A stretch of DNA of 10,204 nucleotides from an uncultured Oscillospiraceae bacterium (lineage in GTDB: Bacteria; Bacillota; Clostridia; Oscillospirales; Ruminococcaceae): contig CAJTSP010000094.1 of NCBI GenBank assembly GCA_910578965.1, forward strand, positions 1 through 10,204. Reading direction: 5' to 3'. Under the pieces are notes generated by a model that worked only from the letters and a program-made list of their open reading frames with translations, made no database searches and was not told where the DNA came from. Positions 1 through 5,916 of this stretch are shown piece by piece (within the stretch, counting starts at the first letter, position 1; every line of letters starts with the position of its first letter). Position numbers and translations under genes: made by a program.

Positions 1-408
1 GTCGTAGACGATGCCGGCCTCGGTGGTGTTGCTTACAATAAAGCGCAGCTCGGGGTTATGGGCCACCTCCAGCAAGGCGGCGTAGTCCTCATAGGGGTTC
101 AGGCAGCGGGAAACACAGCTTATGACCCGGCGCTCGTCCACGGCCCGGCCATTCGCGCTGCCCCGCAAAAGCAGGGTGTAAAGGCCCTCCTGCTCGTTGA
201 TGAGCGGCGCAAGGCCGGGAGCAATGGGCTGGGTAAGCACCACCTTGGTGTTAAAGCCGGCCTTTTCGTTCATCATATCGACGAAATAATCCACAAAGGC
301 ACGCAAAAAATTTCCCTCGCCAAACTGCAGCACCCGCTCGGGCGCGTTCTTGAGCAGGTAGCCCTTGTAGCCTTGGGCAGCGAGGGTTTTGTAATTGAGC
401 TGTTGCAT
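1..408 (-). CDS. uxaB: Tagaturonate reductase (altronate oxidoreductase), N-terminal part, cut by the window edge
   Basis: The first 136 codons of a gene running off the left edge. By family, UxaB is a cytosolic NAD-dependent enzyme of the mannitol dehydrogenase superfamily that reduces D-tagaturonate to D-altronate in galacturonate catabolism. Visible support: an N-terminal LQFGEGNFLRAFVDYF stretch at about residues 28-43, which is the typical UxaB nucleotide-binding start, and FIVSNTTEAGIVYD at about 123-136, the second conserved block of this family. The ATG at 408 is preceded by AGGAGG at 419-424 with good spacing, which fixes the start. The gene lies 180 nt downstream of a LacI-family regulator on the same strand, which fits a locally controlled hexuronate pathway. 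The catalytic C-terminal domain is outside the window, so mannonate oxidoreductase (UxuB), a close relative, cannot be fully excluded. Confidence 0.88.
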   Translation of the reverse strand, partial: MQQLNYKTLAAQGYKGYLLKNAPERVLQFGEGNFLRAFVDYFVDMMNEKAGFNTKVVLTQPIAPGLAPLINEQEGLYTLLLRGSANGRAVDERRVISCVSRCLNPYEDYAALLEVAHNPELRFIVSNTTEAGIVYD

Positions 409-435
409 TGTAAATCTGCCTCCTTACCGGGTAGG

Positions 436-459
436 GTTATAGGTTGTGAAACGGTATCA
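436..459 (-). promoter_or_regulatory. Possible uxaB promoter element with LacI-type operator
   Basis: In the 180-nt gap before uxaB, the plus strand carries TGAAAC-G-GTATCA at 447-459, a 13-bp quasi-palindrome with one arm mismatch. Immediately downstream in the transcription direction is TATAAC (436-441), a plausible -10. No good -35 stands at 16-18 bp. The left half-site (TRAAACG) resembles the half-site of the perfect palindrome upstream of the lacI-type gene (1800-1811), and another TAAAACG half-site lies at 577-583. Binding of the neighbouring repressor here is inference. Confidence 0.35.
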
Positions 460-588
460 AAACAGGGGGGCTCCCCTGAGAGGGGCAAGGGCCAGAAAGC
501 CGTTTAAGGGGTACAGCCGTACAAAAAACTTTTCCGGGATAACGCGGCGGTTCCATAAGGAAACAAAGACGCCACATAAAACGAAGCC

Positions 589-1677
589 TTATATCTTGGA
601 GGCCCCGCCAAAAAATGCCGGCCCGTACCGATACAGCCCGCTGCAAAAAAGCACCTGTGCCTCTATCTCGGTCTCGGCCGGGGAGGGCGGCGGCGCATCC
701 GGGTGCAGCAGCCGCTGCACCAGCAGCCGTGCCGCCTGGTAGGCCTGCCTGCGGGGGTTTTTGTACAGGATGTTGTGCATGACCCCCGCCTGCATGGCGG
801 CGATGTTTTCGGGAAAGACATCGCTGCCTACCAGCCGTACCCGGCCGGCAAGGCCTGCCTGCCCCACCGCGCGGGCTAGCAGCACGCTGGCCCGCGAGTT
901 GACGCTAAGCGCCCCGGCCGGCGGCGCCTGGGCCATGATCTGCCGCAGCCGGCCCGGCAGGGCGGGGTCCCGGTAGCCGGGCAGCTCTGCCACCCGCAGC
1001 CGGCCGCCGTTTTCGGCCAGGTACGCCATAAAGCCCCGCGCCACGCCAAAATGGGAGGGGATGTTGGCGTCCCCCGAGAGCAGCAGCACCTCGCTGCCCG
1101 GCGCAAGCTGGCCGGAAAGCAGCTCGGCCCCCAGCCGGCCGACCGTATCGTAGTTGGCCTGCACACAGGCAAAGCGCGGGCAGCCGGGCGCATCGTCGCA
1201 GGCCAGCACTACCGGCAGTCCCAGCGCAGCGCAGTGCTCAAGGGCAGCCCGGGGCGCGGGGTCGTTGCTGGCAAGGCCAAGGGTAAGCAGGCCGTCCGGG
1301 CGAAGAGCAGGCGGCCCGGGCGGCACAGCCGCCGCAAGAGCTGCGGCCTGCCCTCCCTCGGCAAAGGGATACTCAAGCAGGGTAAGGTTCAGGGCCGATT
1401 CCTCGGCAAAATACTCCCGCACGCCGCGCCAAACATCGGTGTAAAAATACCGGCTTTCCCCCTCAGACGCGGGGAAACAGGCCGCAATGCGCAGCGGCCC
1501 GCGCTTGAGGGCCGAGGCGGCGGCGTTGGGGGTAAACCCCTGCTGCTGCGCAATGGCCAGCACCCGGGCGCGCATCTCATCCCCTACCCCTTTTTTGCCG
1601 TAGAGCGCCCGGTGTACCGTGCCGGAAGAAACCCCGGCCAGCCGGGCAATATCCCTGATGGTAACCCTTTGCGGCAT
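589..1677 (-). CDS. LacI-family transcriptional regulator
   Basis: A 362-residue DNA-binding repressor. The LacI helix-turn-helix is at residues 5-25 (TIRDIARLAGVSSGTVHRAL), the hinge-helix region at about 50-60 (NAAASALKRG), and a periplasmic-binding-protein-like sugar-sensing domain fills about 61-350. Recognition helix 2 reads GTVHRAL rather than the common TVSRVLN, so its operator may be atypical. The start at 1677 is chosen because it puts the HTH at the extreme N-terminus, as in all LacI proteins, and has an AAGGGGGG Shine-Dalgarno just upstream. The open frame extends 59 codons further but that region contains the promoter. Its mRNA would have a leader of about 140 nt. The position just before uxaB suggests it controls hexuronate catabolism with a uronate-derived inducer; the ligand cannot be read from sequence. 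Confidence 0.9.
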   Translation of the reverse strand: MPQRVTIRDIARLAGVSSGTVHRALYGKKGVGDEMRARVLAIAQQQGFTPNAAASALKRGPLRIAACFPASEGESRYFYTDVWRGVREYFAEESALNLTLLEYPFAEGGQAAALAAAVPPGPPALRPDGLLTLGLASNDPAPRAALEHCAALGLPVVLACDDAPGCPRFACVQANYDTVGRLGAELLSGQLAPGSEVLLLSGDANIPSHFGVARGFMAYLAENGGRLRVAELPGYRDPALPGRLRQIMAQAPPAGALSVNSRASVLLARAVGQAGLAGRVRLVGSDVFPENIAAMQAGVMHNILYKNPRRQAYQAARLLVQRLLHPDAPPPSPAETEIEAQVLFCSGLYRYGPAFFGGASKI

Positions 1678-1799
1678 GGCGCCCCCCTTGTGCCTAAAAT
1701 GATGCATACCGCCGTGTAAGGCAGATAAGACCCTGCGCCATACACGCGGGCCGTGCAGCCTCCCGCGAAAAAGTGGGGCAGGCCATATCCCCATGTTGC

Positions 1800-1811
1800 T
1801 AAAACGTTTTA
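1800..1811. promoter_or_regulatory. Operator: perfect 12-bp palindrome below the lacI-type promoter
   Basis: TAAAACGTTTTA is a perfect palindrome centred on CG, the classic form of LacI-family operators. It begins about 13 bp past the -10 hexamer (1825-1830), so a bound repressor would block initiation or early elongation. It lies upstream of a LacI-family gene, so autorepression is the simplest reading (inference). Confidence 0.7.
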
Positions 1812-1824
1812 TCTCTGTGCCGTT

Positions 1825-1854
1825 ATTGTAGACCCGCCACGGCAAGCTTGTCAA
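1825..1854 (-). promoter_or_regulatory. Sigma-A promoter of the LacI-family gene
   Basis: On the minus strand, -35 TTGACA (1849-1854, perfect consensus) and -10 TACAAT (1825-1830) are separated by 18 bp. Transcription would start near 1818. The promoter overlaps the start of the open frame upstream of the HTH, which supports the shorter start at 1677. It lies 47 nt or more from the pyrG stop, so the regulator is probably a separate transcription unit from pyrG. Confidence 0.8.
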
Positions 1855-1901
1855 TTCCCGCAGCGTAAAATCAGCATTTTGCCCAACAAAAGCCCCTTCG
1901 C

Positions 1902-3587
1902 TTAGCGGTTTTGCCCAGGCACAGGGCCCCGCCCCCCTACACTTTTCAGGCCGGCCGTTCCCGGGCCCTCACAGGGCCCTTGCCCCTGCCAGGCCAGCGC
2001 AGCGGCGATAAACTCCCGAAAAAGCGGATGGGCCCGGTTGGGCCGGCTTTTGAACTCGGGGTGGAACTGCACCCCAATGTGGAAGGCGCGCCCGGGCAGC
2101 TCGGCGGCCTCGACCAGCCGGCCGTCCGGCGAGAGGCCCGAGAGCACCAGCCCGGCCTTTTGCAGGGCTTCGCGGTAATCGTTGCTAAACTCATACCGGT
2201 GGCGGTGGCGCTCGGCAATCTGGTCCTGCCCATAGCAGGCGTGCAGCCGGGTGCCGGGCAGCACAGCGCAGGGGTAGCTGCCCAGCCGCATGGTGCCCCC
2301 CTTGGGCAGGTTTCCCTGCTGGTCCGGCATGAGGTCGATGACCTTGTGGGCGCTCTTTGACGCGAACTCGCTGCTGTTTGCGCCGGCAAGGCCCAGCACC
2401 CCGCGGGCGTATTCCATCACCATGATCTGCATGCCAAGGCAGATGCCAAAATAGGGCAGGCCGCTCTCGCGGGCATAGCGGGCGGCGGCGATCATCCCCT
2501 CGACGCCACGCCCCCCAAAGCCGCCCGGGATAAGTACGCCGTCTACCCCGGCCAGCAGCCGGGCCGCAGCAGCCGGGCTTTCCAGCTCCTCGCTCTCAAC
2601 CCAGCGGATGTCCACGCAGCAGCCGTTCTCAAACCCGGCGTGGTAGAGGCTCTCCATCACCGAGAGGTAAGCGTCGTGCAGCCTGACATACTTGCCCACC
2701 AGCGCGATGGTACAGCGCCCCCGCCGCCCGGCAATCCGCCCCAGCATTGCCTTCCAGCCGGCAAGGTCGGGGGTACGGGCGGGCAGGCCCAGCTCCCGGC
2801 AGGCCACCTCGGCAAGGCCGGCGGCCTCGAGCATCATGGGGCATTCGTAAAGGGTGGGCAGGGTAAGGTTTTGGATCACACAGTCCGGCTTGACATTGCA
2901 GAACATACTGATCTTATGGCAGACCTCGGGGTCGATGGGCTCATCGGCCCGCAGCACAATGACGTCCGGCATGATGCCCATGCCCTGCAGTTCCTTGACC
3001 GAGTGCTGGGTGGGCTTGGACTTGTGCTCGCCCGAGCCCTTGATGTAGGGCACCAGGGTAACGTGGATGAAGAGGCAGTTCTCCTTGCCCTGCTCCAGCC
3101 CCACCTGCCGGATGGCCTCCAAAAAGGGCTGGCTCTCGATGTCGCCGGTGGTGCCGCCGATCTCGGTGATCACAATGTCGGCGTCGGTGTTTTTGCCCAC
3201 ATTATAGATAAAGCTCTTGATCTCGTTTGTGATATGGGGGATGATCTGCACTGTCTCGCCCAGATACGCCCCCTGCCGCTCCTTGTTGAGCACGTTCCAA
3301 TAGACCTTGCCGGTGGTGAGGTTGGAGTACTGGTTAAGGTCCTCGTCGATAAACCGCTCGTAATGGCCCAGGTCCAGGTCGGTCTCGGCGCCGTCCTCGG
3401 TTACAAACACCTCGCCGTGCTGGTAGGGGCTCATGGTGCCGGGGTCCACGTTGATGTAGGGGTCCAGCTTTTGGGCCGCCACCTTCCAGCCCCGCGCCTT
3501 GAGCAGCCGCCCCAGGCTGGCCGCCGTGATGCCCTTGCCCAGGCCGGACACCACGCCCCCCGTTACAAAGATATACCGCGTTGCCAT
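1902..3587 (-). CDS. pyrG: CTP synthase (glutamine-hydrolysing)
   Basis: Converts UTP to CTP using ATP and ammonia released from glutamine; cytosolic, last step of de novo CTP synthesis. The 561 residues contain both domains. The N-terminal synthetase domain has the nucleotide loop GGVVSGLGKG (10-19) and KLDPYINVDPGTMSPYQHGEVFV. The C-terminal class I glutamine amidotransferase domain has the nucleophile elbow GICLGMQ with Cys383 and the VQFHPEF motif with His509 and Glu511, giving an intact triad. The ATG at 3587 follows GGGGAGG (3596-3602). It is slightly longer than the usual 535-545 residues because of a Gly/Pro-rich tail of about 20 residues after the last conserved helix (FREFIAAALAW). 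It follows the ANTAR gene by 115 nt with no visible promoter, so it is probably cotranscribed with glnA and the regulator. Confidence 0.97.
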   Translation of the reverse strand: MATRYIFVTGGVVSGLGKGITAASLGRLLKARGWKVAAQKLDPYINVDPGTMSPYQHGEVFVTEDGAETDLDLGHYERFIDEDLNQYSNLTTGKVYWNVLNKERQGAYLGETVQIIPHITNEIKSFIYNVGKNTDADIVITEIGGTTGDIESQPFLEAIRQVGLEQGKENCLFIHVTLVPYIKGSGEHKSKPTQHSVKELQGMGIMPDVIVLRADEPIDPEVCHKISMFCNVKPDCVIQNLTLPTLYECPMMLEAAGLAEVACRELGLPARTPDLAGWKAMLGRIAGRRGRCTIALVGKYVRLHDAYLSVMESLYHAGFENGCCVDIRWVESEELESPAAAARLLAGVDGVLIPGGFGGRGVEGMIAAARYARESGLPYFGICLGMQIMVMEYARGVLGLAGANSSEFASKSAHKVIDLMPDQQGNLPKGGTMRLGSYPCAVLPGTRLHACYGQDQIAERHRHRYEFSNDYREALQKAGLVLSGLSPDGRLVEAAELPGRAFHIGVQFHPEFKSRPNRAHPLFREFIAAALAWQGQGPCEGPGTAGLKSVGGRGPVPGQNR

Positions 3588-3684
3588 TGCCGTTTCCTCC
3601 CCTTTTTTGCCCTGCCTGTGTGGTTTTTTGCTTTGGGCCGTTTGCAGGCGCTTTGCCGCGCCGCGCCGCATTTTTCCGGTTTTT

Positions 3685-3702
3685 GCCGCCCCGCCGGGCG
3701 GC
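3685..3702 (-). other. GC hairpin directly after the ANTAR stop codon
   Basis: A perfect 7-bp stem (GCCGCCC/GGGCGGC) with a GGCG loop starts at the base after the ANTAR stop. It is followed in the RNA by an A-rich stretch, not U, so it is not a normal intrinsic terminator. It could protect or process the upstream message between the regulator and pyrG (inference). Confidence 0.4.
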
Positions 3703-4278
3703 TTACCCGGGCGGCGGGCCGCCCGCCAAAATCTCCTGCGCCACCTCGCCGCGGGTGCGGCGGGTGTCCATGGCCAGCTTTTCGATGCGGCGGTGGGCCT
3801 CCTCTTCGGTGATGCCCTCGGCCGCCACCAGCAGGCATTTGGCCCGGCTGACCAGCCGCACCTGGGCGATCTTGTTTTGCAGCCGGCGGTTTTCCTCCCG
3901 CAGGCCGGCCAGCCTCCGGCTGCAAGCCGCGCACAGTCGCACCGCCCCGGCAAACTGCCCGCCCGAAAAGGGCTTTGCCAGCACCAGCACCCCGTGCTGG
4001 CCCAGCTTTTGAGCCAGAGCTTCTGCCGAGCCTCCCTTGGCCAGCAGCAACACCCCGGCGGCAGAGCCCTGTGCCAAATCCAGGGCCAGCTCGTGGCCAA
4101 ATTCATCCGGAAGGGGGGTATTGACCGCCATAACGGCAAATTCCTGCCCGGCAGCCAGCCGGCGCGCCTCGCTGCCGCTGGCCGCGATGACCGGCCGGGC
4201 AAAGCCGCACTCGGCCAGATGGTCGGCAAGGTACTGGTTTGCGCTGCTGCCGGCGCTTACAATCAGCGCACGCTCCAA
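3703..4278 (-). CDS. ANTAR-domain antitermination regulator with a pseudo-receiver
   Basis: A 191-residue two-domain regulator. Residues 1-115 have a response-regulator receiver fold, but the phospho-acceptor Asp position is Asn53 (AVNTPLPDEFG) and the N-terminal acidic pair is replaced (IVSAGS); the conserved Lys102 remains (LAKPF). A short coiled coil follows at about 120-145, then an ANTAR domain at about 133-186 (RAKCLLVAAEGITEEEAH, AMDTRRTRGEVAQEIL). By family (NasR, AmiR, EutV), ANTAR domains bind hexaloop RNA hairpins and prevent intrinsic termination. The start is taken as TTG at 4278: it places LERALIVS at the strand-1 position and has GGGGAGG (4287-4293) 8 nt upstream, whereas the upstream ATG (4347) has no such site and adds a Lys/Gly-rich leader. 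It lies 152 nt after glnA with no promoter seen. A glnA-linked ANTAR gene (nitR) has been described in solventogenic clostridia, so this is probably a nitrogen regulator. Confidence 0.9.
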   Translation of the reverse strand: MERALIVSAGSSANQYLADHLAECGFARPVIAASGSEARRLAAGQEFAVMAVNTPLPDEFGHELALDLAQGSAAGVLLLAKGGSAEALAQKLGQHGVLVLAKPFSGGQFAGAVRLCAACSRRLAGLREENRRLQNKIAQVRLVSRAKCLLVAAEGITEEEAHRRIEKLAMDTRRTRGEVAQEILAGGPPPG

Positions 4279-4346
4279 GCTGGCCACCTCCCCTTTTGGC
4301 GTTTTGCCTTTTTTGGCGTCTGCCCCAGGCGCCCCGCACGCGGCCA

Positions 4347-4377
4347 AAACCGGCGCTTGCTTTGCAAACCGGCGCTT
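4347..4377. repeat. Tandem 12-bp direct repeat between glnA and the ANTAR gene
   Basis: AAACCGGCGCTT occurs at 4347-4358 and again at 4366-4377, with a 19-bp period. The unit is flanked by CCAAAA and TTTTGG inverted sequence. No ANTAR-type hexaloop is formed here. The function is unknown; it may be an RNA structure in the glnA-regulator intercistronic region. Confidence 0.6.
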
Positions 4378-4430
4378 TTGGCTCTACGCCCGGCCGCGGC
4401 AGGCTCTTTCCAGCCCCGCGGGCCCGCCCC

Positions 4431-5738
4431 TCAGGTCAGGGCAAAATAACGGGCCTTTTCCCGCTCGGCCTCGGCTCCGCCGGCCGCCATGCGGCGGATG
4501 CGCCGCTCCTGCCCCTCAAAATAGTTTTGGGCAAGGCTTTGGGGCAGCTCTCGGGCGATAAACTCGCTTGCGCGGGCGGCCTTGAGGGCCTCCTCCAGGC
4601 TGCGGGGCAGCGGGGCCAGGCCCCCGGCCGCCCCCTCCTCAAACAGGTTGCGGTTGACCGGCGGGGGCAGCGGCCGTTTTTGCCGGATGCCCTCCAGCCC
4701 CGCCGCCAGTACCAGCCCAAAGGCAAGGTAGGGGTTGCAGGCAGGGTCCGGGCTGCGCAGCTCCATCCGGCAGGAGGCCGCCGGCGCGGCCGGGATGCGC
4801 ACCAACTGGCTGCGGTTCTGGCGGCTCCAGCTTACATAGCCGGGAGCCTCGCAGCAGCCAAACCGGGCGTAGCTGTTGGGGATGGGGTTCAAAAAGAGGG
4901 TGAGCTCCCGGGCATGGGCCAGCACCCCGGCCAAAAAATGCCCGGCCGGGCAGGCCTCCTCCAGCCCGCCCGCAAACAGGTTTTTGCCCCCCTGGCGCAG
5001 GCTGATGTTGACATGCAGCCCGCTGCCGCTCTCGCCCGCGATGGGCTTGGGCAAAAAGCTGGCAAATAACCCGCTGCGGGCCGCCACCGCCCGCACTACC
5101 GACTTAAAGGTAATGAGGTCGTCGGCCGCAGAAAGGGCCGGGCCATACAAAAAATCGATCTCGTTTTGGCCGGGGCCGTGCTCGTGGTGGCTGTGGCGGG
5201 GGGCGATGCCCATCTCCTCTAAGGTAAGGCAGATCTCCCGCCGGATGTTTTCGCCCTTGTCCAGCGGGGCCACGTCAAAATAGCCGGCCCGGTCCATGGG
5301 GATGTGGGTGGCCTCGCCCCGATCATCCGCCTCGAACAGATAAAACTCGCACTCGGTGCCCACATCGCAGCCAAGGCCCAGCGCGTCAAACCGGGCCGCC
5401 ACCTGCTTGAGGTAGCCCCGGCAACTACCGGCAAAAGGCGCGCCCCCCGGCAGCCGGATGTCGCAGAGCATCCGCATCACCCGGCCCTCGGCCGGCCGCC
5501 AGGGCAGGATGCAGACGGTGGCGGGGTCGGGCCAGAGCACAAGGTCGCTTTCCTCCACCCGCAAAAAGCCGTCTACCGAGCTGCCGTCAAAGCTGACCCC
5601 CTCCCGGAAGGCGCGGGGCAGCTCGCCCGCAGGCAGCGAAACATTTTTTTGCACCCCAAAAAGGTCACAAAAAGCAAGCTTTACAAATTTTACGTCGTTT
5701 TCACGCACAAACTCCAAAATCTCCTGCACACTGTCCAT
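4431..5738 (-). CDS. glnA: Glutamine synthetase type I (alpha-like)
   Basis: Makes glutamine from glutamate, ammonia and ATP; normally a cytosolic dodecamer. The 435 residues carry the GSI landmarks in order: beta-grasp N-terminal domain with FDGSS (50-54) and RVEESD (60-65), metal/glutamate-binding TECEFYLF (Glu129, Glu131), HHEHGPGQNEIDF, SGSGLHVNISL (ATP/ammonium loop), NSYARF, NRSQLVRIP and ELRSPDPACNPYLAF. The position of the adenylylated Tyr of GSI-beta is Phe366 (NRNLFEE), so adenylylation control is not expected. The ATG at 5738 is chosen for its GGGAGGGAG site and homology; the frame continues upstream through the leader. It has its own promoter and attenuator (5803-5903). Downstream are the ANTAR regulator and pyrG, likely in one operon. 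Confidence 0.95.
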   Translation of the reverse strand: MDSVQEILEFVRENDVKFVKLAFCDLFGVQKNVSLPAGELPRAFREGVSFDGSSVDGFLRVEESDLVLWPDPATVCILPWRPAEGRVMRMLCDIRLPGGAPFAGSCRGYLKQVAARFDALGLGCDVGTECEFYLFEADDRGEATHIPMDRAGYFDVAPLDKGENIRREICLTLEEMGIAPRHSHHEHGPGQNEIDFLYGPALSAADDLITFKSVVRAVAARSGLFASFLPKPIAGESGSGLHVNISLRQGGKNLFAGGLEEACPAGHFLAGVLAHARELTLFLNPIPNSYARFGCCEAPGYVSWSRQNRSQLVRIPAAPAASCRMELRSPDPACNPYLAFGLVLAAGLEGIRQKRPLPPPVNRNLFEEGAAGGLAPLPRSLEEALKAARASEFIARELPQSLAQNYFEGQERRIRRMAAGGAEAEREKARYFALT

Positions 5739-5802
5739 TGGCCTGCTCCCTCCCGGCGCGCGCTTTGGGCCCCAGGGGGCCGCGCTCATACGATTCTTCC
5801 AC

Positions 5803-5856
5803 AAAAAAACGCCCGCCGGCGCGGCCGGATATGCCCCGGCCGTGCCTGGCGAACGT
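5803..5856 (-). terminator. Leader attenuator (intrinsic terminator) upstream of glnA
   Basis: On the minus-strand RNA a long hairpin forms between 5856 and 5809. It has 9 outer pairs (5848-5856 with 5809-5817, including two G-U), one bulged A (5847), 3 pairs (5844-5846 with 5818-5820), one A-C mismatch, then 7 pairs (CGGCCGG/CCGGCCG) closing a 7-nt loop. A run of seven U (5809-5803) follows at its base. It stands between the glnA promoter and the glnA start, so it would stop most transcripts unless prevented. It is also the only strong terminator after glnN, whose stop is at 5917, so it may serve as the glnN terminator too. Confidence 0.85.
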
Positions 5857-5864
5857 CGTTGTTC
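5851..5864 (-). promoter_or_regulatory. ANTAR-type hexaloop antiterminator hairpin, glnA leader
   Basis: GAAC-AACGAC-GUUC: a 4-bp stem with a six-base loop having A at position 1 and G at position 4, the pattern recognised by ANTAR proteins. Its last two loop bases and its whole 3' arm (5856-5851) are also the base of the terminator stem, so hairpin and terminator exclude each other. A second candidate follows without gap: GCC-AGGCAC-GGC (5850-5839). It has A at position 1 but C, not G, at position 4, and only 3 bp. Dual hairpins are the rule for ANTAR targets, so the second site is imperfect. Confidence 0.68.
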
Positions 5865-5874
5865 CCTGCCGTTT

Positions 5875-5903
5875 ATTATACACACAGGCAGGGCGTTTGT
5901 CAA
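5875..5903 (-). promoter_or_regulatory. Consensus sigma-A promoter of glnA
   Basis: TTGACA (5898-5903) and TATAAT (5875-5880) with exactly 17 bp between them, a perfect consensus promoter on the minus strand. Start is expected near 5868, so the hexaloop hairpin begins almost at the 5' end of the transcript. The -35 lies only 13 nt after the glnN stop codon. Such a strong constitutive promoter fits control after initiation by attenuation. Confidence 0.92.
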
Positions 5904-5916
5904 TCAAAACAGCGGC

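Noticed and set aside
473..485. CCCCT-GAG-AGGGG hairpin between the LacI-family gene and uxaB as terminator
   Set aside because: Short stem with a 3-nt loop and no U-run on the minus strand.
1678..1854. N-terminal extension of the LacI-family frame
   Set aside because: The extra codons contain the promoter and operator, and LacI proteins begin directly with the HTH.
1867..1880. AAAAT-CAGC-ATTTT hairpin and a weak AAGC/GCTT stem after pyrG as terminator
   Set aside because: Stems are only 4-5 bp, mostly A/T and without a clear U-tract; no convincing pyrG terminator could be supported.
3650..3670. GGCGC-GGCAAA-GCGCC hairpin before pyrG as a third ANTAR site
   Set aside because: The six-base loop has G at position 1 and A at position 4, so it lacks both recognition bases, and no terminator follows.
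2640..3812. Long plus-strand open frame opposite pyrG
   Set aside because: Antisense shadow of the certain pyrG frame in GC-rich DNA; no ribosome binding site and no recognisable domain.
3588..4229. Upstream extension of the pyrG frame as a fused domain
   Set aside because: It overlaps the ANTAR gene in another frame, is Arg/Ala/Pro-rich without domains, and pyrG has a strong ribosome binding site at its normal start.
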